Part shown: piece by piece, positions 48,256 through 57,951 of the stretch
How positions within the stretch are numbered: position 1 is the first letter of the stretch
Layout of the letters: each line of letters starts with the position of its first letter
From: Aerococcus urinae
Lineage (GTDB): Bacteria; Bacillota; Bacilli; Lactobacillales; Aerococcaceae
Direction: 5' to 3'
Assembly: GCF_001543175.1 (NCBI RefSeq)
Contig: NZ_CP014161.1
Span: forward strand, 992,001 to 1,056,000
DNA length: 64,000 nucleotides
Notes under the pieces: generated by a model
Databases searched by the model: none
Seen by the model: only the letters and a program-made list of their open reading frames with translations
What the model was told of the DNA's origin: nothing
Made by a program: the position numbers and the translations under genes

Positions 48256-49065
48256 TTAAAATTTTCTAAAGCGATCATAACGTTCTTGAACTAGTACCTC
48301 TCTGTCAATAGCTTGCCATGCGCTTAATTGTTTTTCTAATTCCAGGCGGATGTTTTGAATAATGGCCTGCCAAGATAAATGTTCTTCCCCTTCAAAGACA
48401 GGAATCATCTTATCGATCACTTCATTTTCTAATAAATCATAGGCAGTCATTTTCATGACTTCGCAAGCTTCATCTCGTCGGCTAGCATCGCGCCAGAGAA
48501 TGGATGCAAAGCCTTCTGGACTAAGGATTGAATACATGGCATCTTCTAACATCCAAACCTGATTGGTTGAAGCTAAAGCGAGAGCCCCACCAGAACCGCC
48601 CTCTCCCATTAAGATAGCGATACTTGGGACTTTAAGGCTGGCCAAAGTTTGAATAGATTTGGCGATTGATTCACCAATTCCCCGGTCTTCGGCTTCAATA
48701 TCACAAAATGCTCCTGCAGTATTAATAAGAGTAATAATGGGTCGGTTGAACTTTTCAGCCTGTTTAAACAAACGCACGGCCTTACGATAACCTTCCGCAT
48801 GAGGGGAACCAAAATTAGCCGTAATATTTTCCTCAACATCATGTCCCTTTTGGGTGCCGACAAAGCTAACCGCTTGACCATTGATTTGTCCAATCCCCCC
48901 GCATATAGCCCCATCATCGCCATATTTGCGGTCACCATGAAGTTCATAAAATTTATGATCATCTGCTAAAGCAGTAAACATTTCCCGTGCTGTGGGACGG
49001 TCGGATGAACGTGCTTCAGTTAAAATTTCCTTAGCTAAGAAATTTCTTTTAATACTAGTAGTCAT
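48256..49065 (-). CDS. accA: Acetyl-CoA carboxylase carboxyltransferase, alpha subunit
   Basis: Alpha chain of carboxyltransferase, which moves CO2 from biotin to acetyl-CoA. It is 269 residues, short compared with E. coli (about 320) but normal for lactic acid bacteria. The oxyanion-type glycines appear in GEGGSGGALALASTNQVWML. The start overlaps the end of accD by 11 bases. It is the last gene of the operon. Confidence 0.96.
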   Translation of the reverse strand: MTTSIKRNFLAKEILTEARSSDRPTAREMFTALADDHKFYELHGDRKYGDDGAICGGIGQINGQAVSFVGTQKGHDVEENITANFGSPHAEGYRKAVRLFKQAEKFNRPIITLINTAGAFCDIEAEDRGIGESIAKSIQTLASLKVPSIAILMGEGGSGGALALASTNQVWMLEDAMYSILSPEGFASILWRDASRRDEACEVMKMTAYDLLENEVIDKMIPVFEGEEHLSWQAIIQNIRLELEKQLSAWQAIDREVLVQERYDRFRKF

Positions 49066-49945
49066 GAATATCCCCTTCCCGACTATTAAGTAAGAGTAGA
49101 TCAGCTATCTCATCTCGCAATTGCTGACGGGGGACAATTCGGTCGACAAAACCATGTTCCAATTGATGCTCTGCCGTTTGAAAGCCTTCTTCAATCTTTT
49201 GATGGATAGTTTGCTCAATAACTCGTTTGCCCGCAAACCCTATAGTCGCTCCAGGTTCAGCAATAATGATATCACCTTGCATAGCGAAACTAGCCGTAAC
49301 ACCGCCCGTAGTTGGATCGGTTAATACAGTGAGGTAAAATAAGCCCGCTTGACTATGCCGTTCGACGGCGATTGATATTTTAGTCATTTGCATCAGAGAA
49401 ATGATTCCCTCCTGCATCCGGGCTCCACCACTGGCCGTAAAAAGCAAGACGGGTAAAGCATGTTCTTTGGCATATTCAAACAAACGCGTAATTTTTTCCC
49501 CAACTATACTACCCATTGACCCCATCATAAAGAAAGGGTTCATAATTCCTAAGGCAAGTGGTTGACCTTTAATTTTTGCAAGCCCACAAGTGACCGCTTC
49601 GTCATAACCCGTTCGTTCTTGATTGGAGCGCTTTTTAGCTTCATAGTCAGGGAAATCAATTGGATTAGTCATTTCATCTTGGTAAAAAAGTTCTTCTTCT
49701 AGCTGACCATGATCACAAATTAATTGAATGCGTTGCTTAGGAGAAATCCGGAAATGATAAGAGCATTGTGGGCAAATCTTAGTCTCAGCCAAATCAGCAC
49801 TTAAAACGGTTTGCTTACAATCAGGACATTTCTGCCACATCCCATCAGGAATATGGGGTTTATGAGTCTGATCCTTTTCATTTTTGCTTTCTTTTTCGGG
49901 TACACTTAAATATTTTCTTCGTCTTAACAGCCGCACAAGGCTCAC
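49055..49945 (-). CDS. accD: Acetyl-CoA carboxylase carboxyltransferase, beta subunit
   Basis: Beta chain with an N-terminal zinc finger, Cys40, Cys43, Cys58 and Cys61, that binds mRNA and the complex. The crotonase-like core has FTASGGARMQEG and DPTTGGVTASFAMQGDI. Length 296. It is followed by accA with an overlap, so the subunits are made in equal amounts. Confidence 0.96.
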   Translation of the reverse strand: MSLVRLLRRRKYLSVPEKESKNEKDQTHKPHIPDGMWQKCPDCKQTVLSADLAETKICPQCSYHFRISPKQRIQLICDHGQLEEELFYQDEMTNPIDFPDYEAKKRSNQERTGYDEAVTCGLAKIKGQPLALGIMNPFFMMGSMGSIVGEKITRLFEYAKEHALPVLLFTASGGARMQEGIISLMQMTKISIAVERHSQAGLFYLTVLTDPTTGGVTASFAMQGDIIIAEPGATIGFAGKRVIEQTIHQKIEEGFQTAEHQLEHGFVDRIVPRQQLRDEIADLLLLNSREGDIHDY

Positions 49946-49948
49946 CTC

Positions 49949-51352
49949 CTAGACTTTTTCTTGCCTATCTTCTTCACTAGCCTCCGCTTGAACTTCGGCC
50001 AACCATTGAGGAAGAAATTGACTTTCCAGGTATTCATTATTATAATTTCCTAGCTGAAAGGCAGGAGCAGCCAACAAATCATAGAGAAATTGTTGGTTAG
50101 TATTGACACCCTCAATGCATAATTCTTCTAAAGCCCGCTTCATTCTTAATAAGGCTGACTGGCGGTCATCTCCATAAGCAATAACCTTAGCAATCATACT
50201 ATCGTAAAAGGCGGGTAAAGCGCTGCCAGATAGGATCGCTGAGTCGACCCTTAAGCCTAAACCTCCAAGCGGCCAATGGATAAAATCAAATCTGCCCATC
50301 GAAGGGAGAAAGTTCTTTTCGGGTTGTTCAGCATTAATCCGACATTCGATGGCATGTCCTGAAAAATGGACATCACTTTGTTGATAAGACAAGTCGTAAC
50401 CATAAGCCACTCGAATTTGTTCAGCCACAATGTCAATACCAGTGACTAATTCAGTAATAGGATGTTCCACTTGAATCCTGGTATTCATTTCCATAAAATA
50501 AAAGTTTTCATCGTCATCAACTAAAAATTCAATGGTTCCCGCCCCTGTATATTGAACATTTTCTCCGGCACGTACAGCCGCTTGGCAAATGGCTTGGCGG
50601 GTTTTATCACTGATAAAGGGACTTGGGGTTTCTTCAAGCACTTTTTGATGGTTCCTTTGCAAGGAACATTCACGTTCTCCCAAATGGATAACATGACCAT
50701 TCTGGTCAGCCAGAATCTGAACCTCAATATGATGGGCTGGGTGAATCACCTTTTCTAGGTACAACCTGGCATCGTTAAAGCCTTGTTGGGCTTCACGACT
50801 AGCTTCATCAAATTGTTTTTGTAAGTCTTCGGGGCAATCAACCTGACGCATCCCCTTACCACCACCACCTGAAGTGGCTTTCAGTAAAACGGGATAGCCT
50901 ACTCGATCGGCTTCAGCTAAACCTTCACTAGCACTGTGAATGAAATCCTTAGAGCCAGGAATAACTGGGACATTAGCTGCCATCATCGTTTGTCTGGCGT
51001 GTTGTTTGTCACCCATTTTGTCAATGACTTCAGCACTAGGCCCGATAAAAGTGATATTCATTTCTTGACAGAGCCTGGCAAATTTACTATTTTCTGAGAG
51101 AAAACCAAAACCTGGATGAATAGCTTCAGCATTAGTTACGTATGCTGCAGATAGAATTGCTTGCATATCTAGGTAAGAGTCCTTAGATTGAGGTCCTCCT
51201 ATGCAAACAGATTCATCTGCTAATTGCACATGTAAGGCATCTTTATCAGCAGTTGAATAAACCGCCACGGTATCAATGCCCATTTCTTTACAGGTTCTAA
51301 TTACCCTAACCGCAATCTCACCCCGGTTAGCAATTAAAATTTTTGAAAACAT
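49949..51352 (-). CDS. accC: Biotin carboxylase
   Basis: ATP-grasp enzyme that carboxylates biotin on AccB. The 467-residue protein begins with KILIANRGEIAVRVIRTCKEMG. The ATP-grasp glycine loop is KATSGGGGKGMR, and MEMNTRIQVEHPITELV is the biotin carboxylase signature. It overlaps nothing but is three bases from accD. Confidence 0.97.
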   Translation of the reverse strand: MFSKILIANRGEIAVRVIRTCKEMGIDTVAVYSTADKDALHVQLADESVCIGGPQSKDSYLDMQAILSAAYVTNAEAIHPGFGFLSENSKFARLCQEMNITFIGPSAEVIDKMGDKQHARQTMMAANVPVIPGSKDFIHSASEGLAEADRVGYPVLLKATSGGGGKGMRQVDCPEDLQKQFDEASREAQQGFNDARLYLEKVIHPAHHIEVQILADQNGHVIHLGERECSLQRNHQKVLEETPSPFISDKTRQAICQAAVRAGENVQYTGAGTIEFLVDDDENFYFMEMNTRIQVEHPITELVTGIDIVAEQIRVAYGYDLSYQQSDVHFSGHAIECRINAEQPEKNFLPSMGRFDFIHWPLGGLGLRVDSAILSGSALPAFYDSMIAKVIAYGDDRQSALLRMKRALEELCIEGVNTNQQFLYDLLAAPAFQLGNYNNEYLESQFLPQWLAEVQAEASEEDRQEKV

Positions 51353-51364
51353 AAGGCACCAGCT

Positions 51365-51823
51365 CTATTTCGCTTCTCCAACGGCAAAAGTCATTAAACA
51401 GGAAGAAACCACCTTACCATCTTCGCGACGGATTTCAGCCTTTGCGGTTCCTATCGATTTTTTCATCTTTAAAATATTGACTTCAACAGTCAAAACGTCA
51501 CCTGGCACGACTTTTTGACGGAATTTTACCTTGTCTACAGCCGCTAGATAACCGGTCATTTTCTTGTCCTCAGTATTTAAGCCCTTAAGTAAGGCAATTG
51601 AACCGACTTGGGCCATTAATTCAACTTGAAGCACCCCTGGCATTACCGGTTCCCCTGGGAAATGCCCCACAAAGAAAGGTTCATTAATTGTCACATTTTT
51701 ACGAGCAACAATTCGCTTGCCAACGTCAAGTTCGTAGACCGCATCCACTAAAAACATGGGGTAGCGGTTAGGAATAATATCCATGACTTCTTGGGCGCTT
51801 AAAATTGGTTCTTGATTTTCCAT
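51365..51823 (-). CDS. fabZ: 3-hydroxyacyl-ACP dehydratase FabZ
   Basis: Hot-dog-fold dehydratase of the elongation cycle. The catalytic histidine lies in GHFPGEPVMPGVLQVE, followed by the conserved Glu. AAGGAG eight bases before the ATG at 51823 sets the start (152 residues) over an upstream in-frame codon. Only one FabZ/FabA-type gene is seen, so how unsaturated fatty acids are made is not shown here. FabM is a possibility elsewhere. Confidence 0.95.
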   Translation of the reverse strand: MENQEPILSAQEVMDIIPNRYPMFLVDAVYELDVGKRIVARKNVTINEPFFVGHFPGEPVMPGVLQVELMAQVGSIALLKGLNTEDKKMTGYLAAVDKVKFRQKVVPGDVLTVEVNILKMKKSIGTAKAEIRREDGKVVSSCLMTFAVGEAK

Positions 51824-51924
51824 TTTTATTTCTCCTTTTATACTAGTAGTTGTTACCAACTAGGCAAAAAAGAATCTCTCCTTAAATTCTTTATCACGCC
51901 TATATGCTAAAACAGGAACAGCCT

Positions 51925-52407
51925 TTAGCTAATTTCAAAAAGCTTTTGGCCGTATTCAACCACATCACCATCATTAACAAAAATATTAGTAATTTCTCCT
52001 GAAGTGGTGGCGTGAATTTCATTCATTATTTTCATAGCTTCAATGATGCATAGACTTTGCCCTTTTTCAACATGGTCGCCAATTTTCACAAAGTTGTCTT
52101 TATCTGGAGCTGGTGCTAAATAAGCAACCCCGACCAGAGGACTTTCTACGATTTCCCCCTGAACTTCATCAGTTTGGCTGACTTGTTGATTAGCTTGGCT
52201 GCAAGCTTCGGTAGATTCTTGAGCTTGATCAGCAGGAGCAGGCTTTTCTGCTTTTGTAATAGCTGGCTGCGTTTCATTAGTAAACACTTGTGGTGCTTGC
52301 TCATTTTTAGAAAGGTGAAGCTTGAAATCGTCATCAACAAATTCAAATTCTCTTAGGCTTGATTGGTCAATTAAATGAATAAGTTCTTTAATTTCTTCAG
52401 GGGTCAT
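51925..52407 (-). CDS. accB: Biotin carboxyl carrier protein
   Basis: Carries biotin on Lys126 in the motif IEAMKIMNE near the C terminus. The 160-residue protein has an Ala/Pro/Gln-rich linker (about residues 35-85) and the N-terminal half typical of BCCP. It overlaps the fabF stop by one base and precedes fabZ. Confidence 0.96.
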   Translation of the reverse strand: MTPEEIKELIHLIDQSSLREFEFVDDDFKLHLSKNEQAPQVFTNETQPAITKAEKPAPADQAQESTEACSQANQQVSQTDEVQGEIVESPLVGVAYLAPAPDKDNFVKIGDHVEKGQSLCIIEAMKIMNEIHATTSGEITNIFVNDGDVVEYGQKLFEIS

Positions 52408-53651
52408 TAGTCACTCACCTTTTTCATACATAAAACTGTGTTGTGGCCACCAAAACCGAGCGTATTGCTAATCGCTACATTGATTGCTTGTGAACGTCCT
52501 TCATTAGGTACATAGTCCAGATCACAATCAGGATCACTGACTTGATAATTTAGGGTTGCTGGGACATATGATTCTTCCATGCCCTTCAAGCAGGCAATGG
52601 CTTCAACTGCTCCAGCTGCTCCTAATAAGTGTCCTAGCGCTGATTTGGTTGAGGAGACCGGAATCTTGTGGGCTAATTCTTCACCAAAGGCTAACTTAAT
52701 GGCCATAGTCTCAGCCCGGTCATTAGCTGGGGTTGAGGTCCCATGAGCATTAATATAGTCAACATCGTTCACAGATAAATCTGCTTCAGCTAAAGCTTGT
52801 TCAATAGCAGCTTTAGCTCCTAATCCTTCTGGGGTAGGCGCAGTAAGATGATAGGCATCAGAACTTTGACCATAGCCGACAATCTCACCGTAAATTTTTG
52901 CCCCCCGTTTTTGAGCACTTTCTAAACTTTCTAAGACTAACATGCCAGCACCTTCTCCCATAACAAAGCCATTACGTTCTTTATCAAAAGGAATGGAGGC
53001 ACGATCAGGATCTGTGGAAAGGGATAAGGCCGTTAAATTGGCAAATCCAGCGATGGCGATCTCACAAATAGCGGATTCACCTCCACCGGCAAGCATATAG
53101 TCAGCATAGCCGTGTTTTATATAGCGGAAGGCCTCTCCAATAGCATTATTGGCTGAGGCACAAGCAGTAACCATGGTCAAGGCTGGGCCGTGTAGACCGA
53201 GTTGCATGGAAATGTTTGCGGCTCCCATATTGGAAATAGCCATTGGGACAAAGAGAGGGTTAACCCGTTTAGGACCGCGTTCAACTGATTTTTTTACCCC
53301 TCTTTCAATTTCTTGAACACCACCTATGCCGGTACCAAAATATACCCCAAAGCGTTCAGTGTTCATATTATGAGTATCTAAGCCAGCATCTTTGACTGCT
53401 TCCATAGAAGCGACCACCCCATAATGAGCATAGGGATCCATTCTTTTAACCGATTTACGATCAAGGTAGTCTTTGGGATTGAAGTTTTTAACCTCAGCTG
53501 CCAAAGTCACTCCTGTATCGCTGGCATCAAATTGTGTGATTGGAGCAAAGCCATGTTTGCCTGCCTTTAAATTTTTCCAAAAATCACTGACATTATTTCC
53601 AATTGGTGTTACCGCTCCTAAGCCCGTAACAACTACCCTTCTAGTATTCAT
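52407..53651 (-). CDS. fabF: 3-oxoacyl-ACP synthase II
   Basis: Condensing enzyme for elongation. Cys164 in VTACASANN is the active Cys, and the two His lie in [11 protein letters not shown] and [12 protein letters not shown]. Length 414. It lies between fabG and accB. Confidence 0.97.
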   Translation of the reverse strand: MNTRRVVVTGLGAVTPIGNNVSDFWKNLKAGKHGFAPITQFDASDTGVTLAAEVKNFNPKDYLDRKSVKRMDPYAHYGVVASMEAVKDAGLDTHNMNTERFGVYFGTGIGGVQEIERGVKKSVERGPKRVNPLFVPMAISNMGAANISMQLGLHGPALTMVTACASANNAIGEAFRYIKHGYADYMLAGGGESAICEIAIAGFANLTALSLSTDPDRASIPFDKERNGFVMGEGAGMLVLESLESAQKRGAKIYGEIVGYGQSSDAYHLTAPTPEGLGAKAAIEQALAEADLSVNDVDYINAHGTSTPANDRAETMAIKLAFGEELAHKIPVSSTKSALGHLLGAAGAVEAIACLKGMEESYVPATLNYQVSDPDCDLDYVPNEGRSQAINVAISNTLGFGGHNTVLCMKKVSD

Positions 53652-53684
53652 TAAGTTCCTCCTTCACCCTTCTCAATCTTTCAT

Positions 53685-54416
53685 TTATTCCATATATAAA
53701 CCACCATTAACATTTAAAGTGGTTCCAGTGATGTATGGGTTCTTGACTAAGAAGTAAACGGCATCAGCAATATCTTCTACTCGCCCAAAATCCCCTAAAG
53801 GAATTTGCGCAATCATCTGCTCTTTAACCTTATCTGATAATTTATCCGTCATATCACTAGCGATAAAACCAGGGGCAACGGCATTGACCCGAATGCCGCG
53901 ACTAGCTAATTCGCGCGCAGCCGTCTTAGTCATAGCTATCACACCTGCCTTAGCAGCAGCATAGTTAATTTGACCAGCATTACCTATTTGTCCAGATAAA
54001 GATGCAATGTTAATAATATTGCCGCTTTTTTGTTTTAACATCACTTTTGACACATGACGGATAAGGTTAAAGCAACCTTTTAGATTAACGTCAATTACTG
54101 CATCGAAATCAGCTTCCTTCATCCGCATGAGTAAGGTATCACGGGTAATCCCAGCATTATTAACTAATACGTCAATGTGAGCATACTCTTCTTTACAGCG
54201 GTTTATGATTGCTTGAGCTTGGTCAAAATCTTGGACTTCTGCTTTCAAATCAAGTACTTTAGCACCCCTTTCACTTAAGTCATCAAGATGATCTTGGCCG
54301 GATCCTGACCTGCTTACCAAGGCCAAATTGTAACCCTTATTGGCAAATTCTCTAGCTATAGCTGCTCCGATTCCACGGTTTCCGCCAGTAATGATGGCTG
54401 TTGGTTTTTCTGTCAT
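53685..54416 (-). CDS. fabG: 3-oxoacyl-ACP reductase FabG
   Basis: NADPH-dependent SDR of the elongation cycle, 243 residues. The cofactor motif is TGGNRGIG and the catalytic YxxxK is YAAAK. The C-terminal AVYFLVKNPYITGTTLNVNGGLYM is typical of FabG. It lies one base from fabD, with AAGGAG upstream of its ATG. Confidence 0.97.
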   Translation of the reverse strand: MTEKPTAIITGGNRGIGAAIAREFANKGYNLALVSRSGSGQDHLDDLSERGAKVLDLKAEVQDFDQAQAIINRCKEEYAHIDVLVNNAGITRDTLLMRMKEADFDAVIDVNLKGCFNLIRHVSKVMLKQKSGNIINIASLSGQIGNAGQINYAAAKAGVIAMTKTAARELASRGIRVNAVAPGFIASDMTDKLSDKVKEQMIAQIPLGDFGRVEDIADAVYFLVKNPYITGTTLNVNGGLYME

Positions 54417-54417
54417 T

Positions 54418-55362
54418 TTAATCTCCTTGTAAAATAGTCAATGCTTTATTTAATGTGGCTTCATCTTCAATATTTAAGGCTGTGACCGACTTATCGATTT
54501 GCCGGGTAAAGCTGGTGAGTGTTTTTCCAGGTCCAATCTCTATAAAGGTATCTACACCTGCTTGAATGAGGTAATCAATCGAATCCGACCATTTGACCGG
54601 TGATTGGATTTGTTGAAGTAAATCTTGCTTAATCTCTCCATCTTCATGAACTTGCCCACTTGTGTTAGCGACAACTGGAATGTCTTGAGGTGAAAACTCC
54701 ACATCTTTAAGTACTTGGGCTAATCGTAGAGAGGCAGGATGCATCAGCTGGGTGTGAAAGGGCCCGGAAACCTTTAGAGGAATTAAGCGCTTAGCACCCG
54801 CTTCCTTCAATTCATCCGCAGCGAGGTCGACTAAATCACTATTTCCGCCAATGACAATTTGTTTGGGAGAGTTATAATTCGTCGGATAGACATAGCCAGG
54901 ATGAAGGTTCATAATATTTTCACAGACCCTCTCAATCAACTTACGGTCAGTTTTCATGACAGCTAGCATTTTTCCTTCACCGGGAGCGACTGCCTGACTC
55001 ATATATAAGCCTCGTTTTCTCAATAGTTTTAACCCGTCAACAAATGAAAAGACACTGCTATAAGCTAAGGCAGTATATTCCCCTAAACTTAATCCAGCCA
55101 AATAGGCAGGAGTCTTAGGAAATAATTTTTTCCAGACGGCTAGAATAGCTAATGAGACTGTATAGATGGCAGCTTGGGTATACTCTGTTTGATTGAGCAG
55201 GTCATTTTCTTCAAAGCACATGGTTTTTAAATCGTAGCCAAGAACTTTCTCAGCCGTTTCAAAATATGGCTCCATGACTTCAGCATGATGTTCAAATAAA
55301 TCTTTGCCCATCCCAGAATACTGTGCCCCTTGGCCAGAAAAAAGATATGCAATTTTTTTCAT
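54418..55362 (-). CDS. fabD: Malonyl-CoA:ACP transacylase
   Basis: Loads malonate onto ACP. The catalytic Ser is in GLSLGEY, with the usual GQGAQYSGMGKDL at the N terminus and His in SGPFHTQLM. The ATG at 55362 has AGGAAAGGG nine bases upstream and gives 314 residues, normal for FabD. The open frame extends 13 codons further without a good site. Confidence 0.95.
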   Translation of the reverse strand: MKKIAYLFSGQGAQYSGMGKDLFEHHAEVMEPYFETAEKVLGYDLKTMCFEENDLLNQTEYTQAAIYTVSLAILAVWKKLFPKTPAYLAGLSLGEYTALAYSSVFSFVDGLKLLRKRGLYMSQAVAPGEGKMLAVMKTDRKLIERVCENIMNLHPGYVYPTNYNSPKQIVIGGNSDLVDLAADELKEAGAKRLIPLKVSGPFHTQLMHPASLRLAQVLKDVEFSPQDIPVVANTSGQVHEDGEIKQDLLQQIQSPVKWSDSIDYLIQAGVDTFIEIGPGKTLTSFTRQIDKSVTALNIEDEATLNKALTILQGD

Positions 55363-55420
55363 TCTTTGCCCTTTCCTTGTTAAGATTTTAATTTTTATCA
55401 TTAAATAAAGTAATTAGGGT

Positions 55421-55455
55421 AAAAAAAAGCAGTGAAAAAATATTTTCTTCACTGC
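55421..55455 (-). terminator. Terminator-like hairpin inside the fab operon
   Basis: On the minus strand GCAGTGAA (55455-55448) pairs with TTCACTGC (55436-55429), with further A-T pairs inside, and is followed by eight consecutive T (55428-55421). It lies between fabK and fabD and could partly stop transcription there. Confidence 0.88.
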
Positions 55456-55466
55456 ATCCTATTTAA

Positions 55467-56420
55467 TTATAACCATTCGCTAGCTTTTTCTCTGATGGTT
55501 GCCTGGCATACATCCATATAGGATTGGAGTATTTCCTGGCAGCTCTCTTCTTTATTAATTAAGCCAGCAATCTGACCAGCCATCAGGGAACTATTTTGGG
55601 TATCCCCTTCTACAACAGCTCGCCGTAAAGCTCCTCTTCCCAAAGCCTCTAAGCGCTCCCAGTCAGGATTTTCCTTACCTGCTTCAATTCGCTCAACTCG
55701 CAAATACTCTTTGGTCAAACGATTGCGCAGGACCCGCACTGGATGACCTGTAGCTTCTCCTGTTGTGACGGTATCAATATCCTTAGCTTTAATAATCTTT
55801 TCCTTAAAATTAGGGTGGGCATTGGATTCCTTAGCACAAACAAAGCGCGTACCCACTTGAATCCCACAGGCACCAAGCATCAATGCTGCTGCCATCCCCC
55901 GGCCATCACCGATTCCTCCTGCAGCGATTACGGGAATATTAACCGCATCGACTACTTGGGGAAGTAAAGCCATGGTTGTGGTTTTGCCCACATGTCCACC
56001 AGATTCCGTCCCTTCGACAACCACTGCATCAACGCCTTCTTTTTCCATCCGTCGAGCAAGTGCTACGGAAGCAACAACTGGGATAACCTTAATATTTGCT
56101 TCACGAAATTGCTTCATAAAGCGCCCAGGTGATCCTGCTCCAGTAGTGACTGTTGAAATACCCGATTGACATAGGTAGTCAACAACTTCTTCAACATGTG
56201 GATTGAGTAGCATCACATTAATTGCAAAAGGCTTATCTGTTTTTGCTTTCATGGTTTCGACTTTTTCTCGCACCACTTCAACAGGATCATTCCCCGTCCC
56301 TACAACTCCTAAACCACCAGCATTTGAAACGGCAGATGCCAGATCTGGATCTGCTACCCAAGCCATGGCTCCTTGAATAATAGGATATTTAACTCCCATT
56401 TGCTTCCATAGATTGTTCAA
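55467..56420 (-). CDS. fabK: Enoyl-ACP reductase FabK
   Basis: FMN-dependent enoyl-ACP reductase, the alternative to FabI in many Lactobacillales, 317 residues. The NPD/FabK fold is seen in YPIIQGAMAWVADPDLA, GGLGVVGTG, VVEGTESGGHVG and AAGGIGDGRGMAAALMLGACGIQVGTRF. Strains relying on FabK are typically insensitive to FabI inhibitors such as triclosan, which is family knowledge. It is followed by the hairpin at 55421-55455. Confidence 0.96.
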   Translation of the reverse strand: MNNLWKQMGVKYPIIQGAMAWVADPDLASAVSNAGGLGVVGTGNDPVEVVREKVETMKAKTDKPFAINVMLLNPHVEEVVDYLCQSGISTVTTGAGSPGRFMKQFREANIKVIPVVASVALARRMEKEGVDAVVVEGTESGGHVGKTTTMALLPQVVDAVNIPVIAAGGIGDGRGMAAALMLGACGIQVGTRFVCAKESNAHPNFKEKIIKAKDIDTVTTGEATGHPVRVLRNRLTKEYLRVERIEAGKENPDWERLEALGRGALRRAVVEGDTQNSSLMAGQIAGLINKEESCQEILQSYMDVCQATIREKASEWL

Positions 56421-56461
56421 AGCTATTCACTTCCTTCATTATCCCAATACATTAGTAAGGA

Positions 56462-56689
56462 TTATTTATTGTTGTCAACAAAGTCAACTAGGTCTTGGAC
56501 TGTTTCCATATTCAATTCATCTTCATCGATAGTGACATCAAATTCGTCCTCAATATCATTGATAATTTGGAATAAATCTAAGCTATCAGCATCTAAATCA
56601 GATTGAAATTTAGTTTCAGGAGTAACCTCTTCCTTATCTAAATCTAACTGGTCACAAATTAATTCTTGAATTTTTTCAAATGTACTCAT
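56462..56689 (-). CDS. acpP: Acyl carrier protein
   Basis: The 75-residue carrier, whose phosphopantetheine attachment Ser36 lies in DADSLDLFQ. GGAGGAAATAT precedes the ATG at 56689. The longer open frame upstream is rejected, because family proteins start here. It lies between fabH and fabK. It is highly acidic. Confidence 0.96.
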   Translation of the reverse strand: MSTFEKIQELICDQLDLDKEEVTPETKFQSDLDADSLDLFQIINDIEDEFDVTIDEDELNMETVQDLVDFVDNNK

Positions 56690-56742
56690 TATATTTCCTC
56701 CATTTATTTTTATAGTCTCTTTCTCAATACTAACATTGTCGC

Positions 56743-57711
56743 TCAACAATTGACAATACAAGTCCCCCAAGTCAGGCCACCACCAAAAGCTGATAATAGT
56801 ACTTTCTGACTGCCATCCAATTTAAGGGCTCCTGATTTCCGTAAATCATTCAAAACAAGGGCTACCGATGCAGCGGAAGTATTCCCATAATTTTGAATAT
56901 TTTGGACCAGGCGCTCCTCTGGTATTTTAAGCTTACGCTGGAAAACTTTTAATATTCTTGCATTTGCCTGATGTAAAGCAAAATAGTCAATATCATTAAT
57001 AGTCAGATTGGCAGATTTCAAAACCGCTTCTATTTGCTTTGGCACTTGCCGAGTAGCAAAGTCATAAACTTGCCTGCCCTTCATCTTTAAACTAGGATCT
57101 TGGTAATAAGAATCAGAACTGACTGATCGAGCTAGACTAGTGCCTCCAGCAACAATCGCTGCTCCTTGACTGCCATCACAAGCGAGTGATTCTTGGATAA
57201 TAGCTGAATGGCCATTTGCTTGAACCAGAATAGCTCCGGCAGCATCACCAAACAAAACACAAGTTGATCGGTCTTTCCAATTCATGAGATTGGTCATTTT
57301 CTCCGCGCCAATGACTATGGCATAACCATTTTGGTAATAAGCCTCTAATTTATCAGCTAGGGAGAAAGCTTGAACAAATCCACTACAGGCAGCTGAAATA
57401 TCAAAGCAGACCGCCTTAGTAGCCCCTATTTTAGCTTGAACTTGACTAGCAATACTTGGTGAAGAATGCTCTTGTGACATACTAGCAACAATTATTAAGC
57501 CAATTTCTTTAGGAGAAATATTAGTTTTATCTACTAATTTTTGGGCAGCTGCTTGAGCCAATGAAATACAAGTTTCCTCAAGGGCAACATAACGTTGCTT
57601 AATCCCCGTTCTTTTGCTTATCCATTCGTCACTAGTATCTACGAACTGTTCTAAGTCCTCATTCGGCATAACTTTCCGCGGTAAGGCGGATACCGTTTCA
57701 ACTATTTTCAT
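56743..57711 (-). CDS. fabH: 3-oxoacyl-ACP synthase III
   Basis: Starts fatty acid synthesis by condensing acetyl- or branched acyl-CoA with malonyl-ACP. The active Cys is in DISAACSGF, His in LHQANARI and Asn in NYGNTSAAS. The ATG at 57711 gives the normal length of 322. Its ribosome binding site is poor: GTG and GATG repeats but no AGGAGG. It is the first gene of the operon. A near-consensus promoter is about 60 bases upstream. Confidence 0.94.
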   Translation of the reverse strand: MKIVETVSALPRKVMPNEDLEQFVDTSDEWISKRTGIKQRYVALEETCISLAQAAAQKLVDKTNISPKEIGLIIVASMSQEHSSPSIASQVQAKIGATKAVCFDISAACSGFVQAFSLADKLEAYYQNGYAIVIGAEKMTNLMNWKDRSTCVLFGDAAGAILVQANGHSAIIQESLACDGSQGAAIVAGGTSLARSVSSDSYYQDPSLKMKGRQVYDFATRQVPKQIEAVLKSANLTINDIDYFALHQANARILKVFQRKLKIPEERLVQNIQNYGNTSAASVALVLNDLRKSGALKLDGSQKVLLSAFGGGLTWGTCIVNC

Positions 57712-57769
57712 AGCAATCACATCATTCTTAATTTTTATATTTAAGTTAATCAAAGATCAACATGTATTG

Positions 57770-57800
57770 ATAATAAGCTATACAAATTTAATTGTCAAAC
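57770..57800 (-). promoter_or_regulatory. Promoter of the fab operon with a FabT-like box
   Basis: Minus strand: -35 TTGACA (57798-57793), 17-base spacer, -10 TATTAT (57775-57770). The palindrome TTTGACAATTAAA overlaps the -35 and resembles the FabT operator, TTTGA-N3-TCAAA, with one mismatch. No MarR-type fabT gene lies next to it. Confidence 0.7.
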
Positions 57801-57904
57801 CTTTTTCGCTATTTTATCAGCAATACTATTTAATTTGTTGGCAATTATCATTTATTTTTGTATGTAATAAACCTTATATTAGAAAGGTTTTCTAAAAAAC
57901 ATAT

Positions 57905-57931
57905 AAAAAAAGAGAAATCAAATTGATTTCC
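57905..57931 (-). terminator. Terminator after the HTH/KOW-like gene
   Basis: Minus strand GAAATC and GATTTC form a short stem with a five-base loop, followed by TCTTTTTTT. It separates that gene from the fabH promoter. Confidence 0.7.
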
Positions 57932-57951
57932 CCCAAAAATAGCTTTTATTA

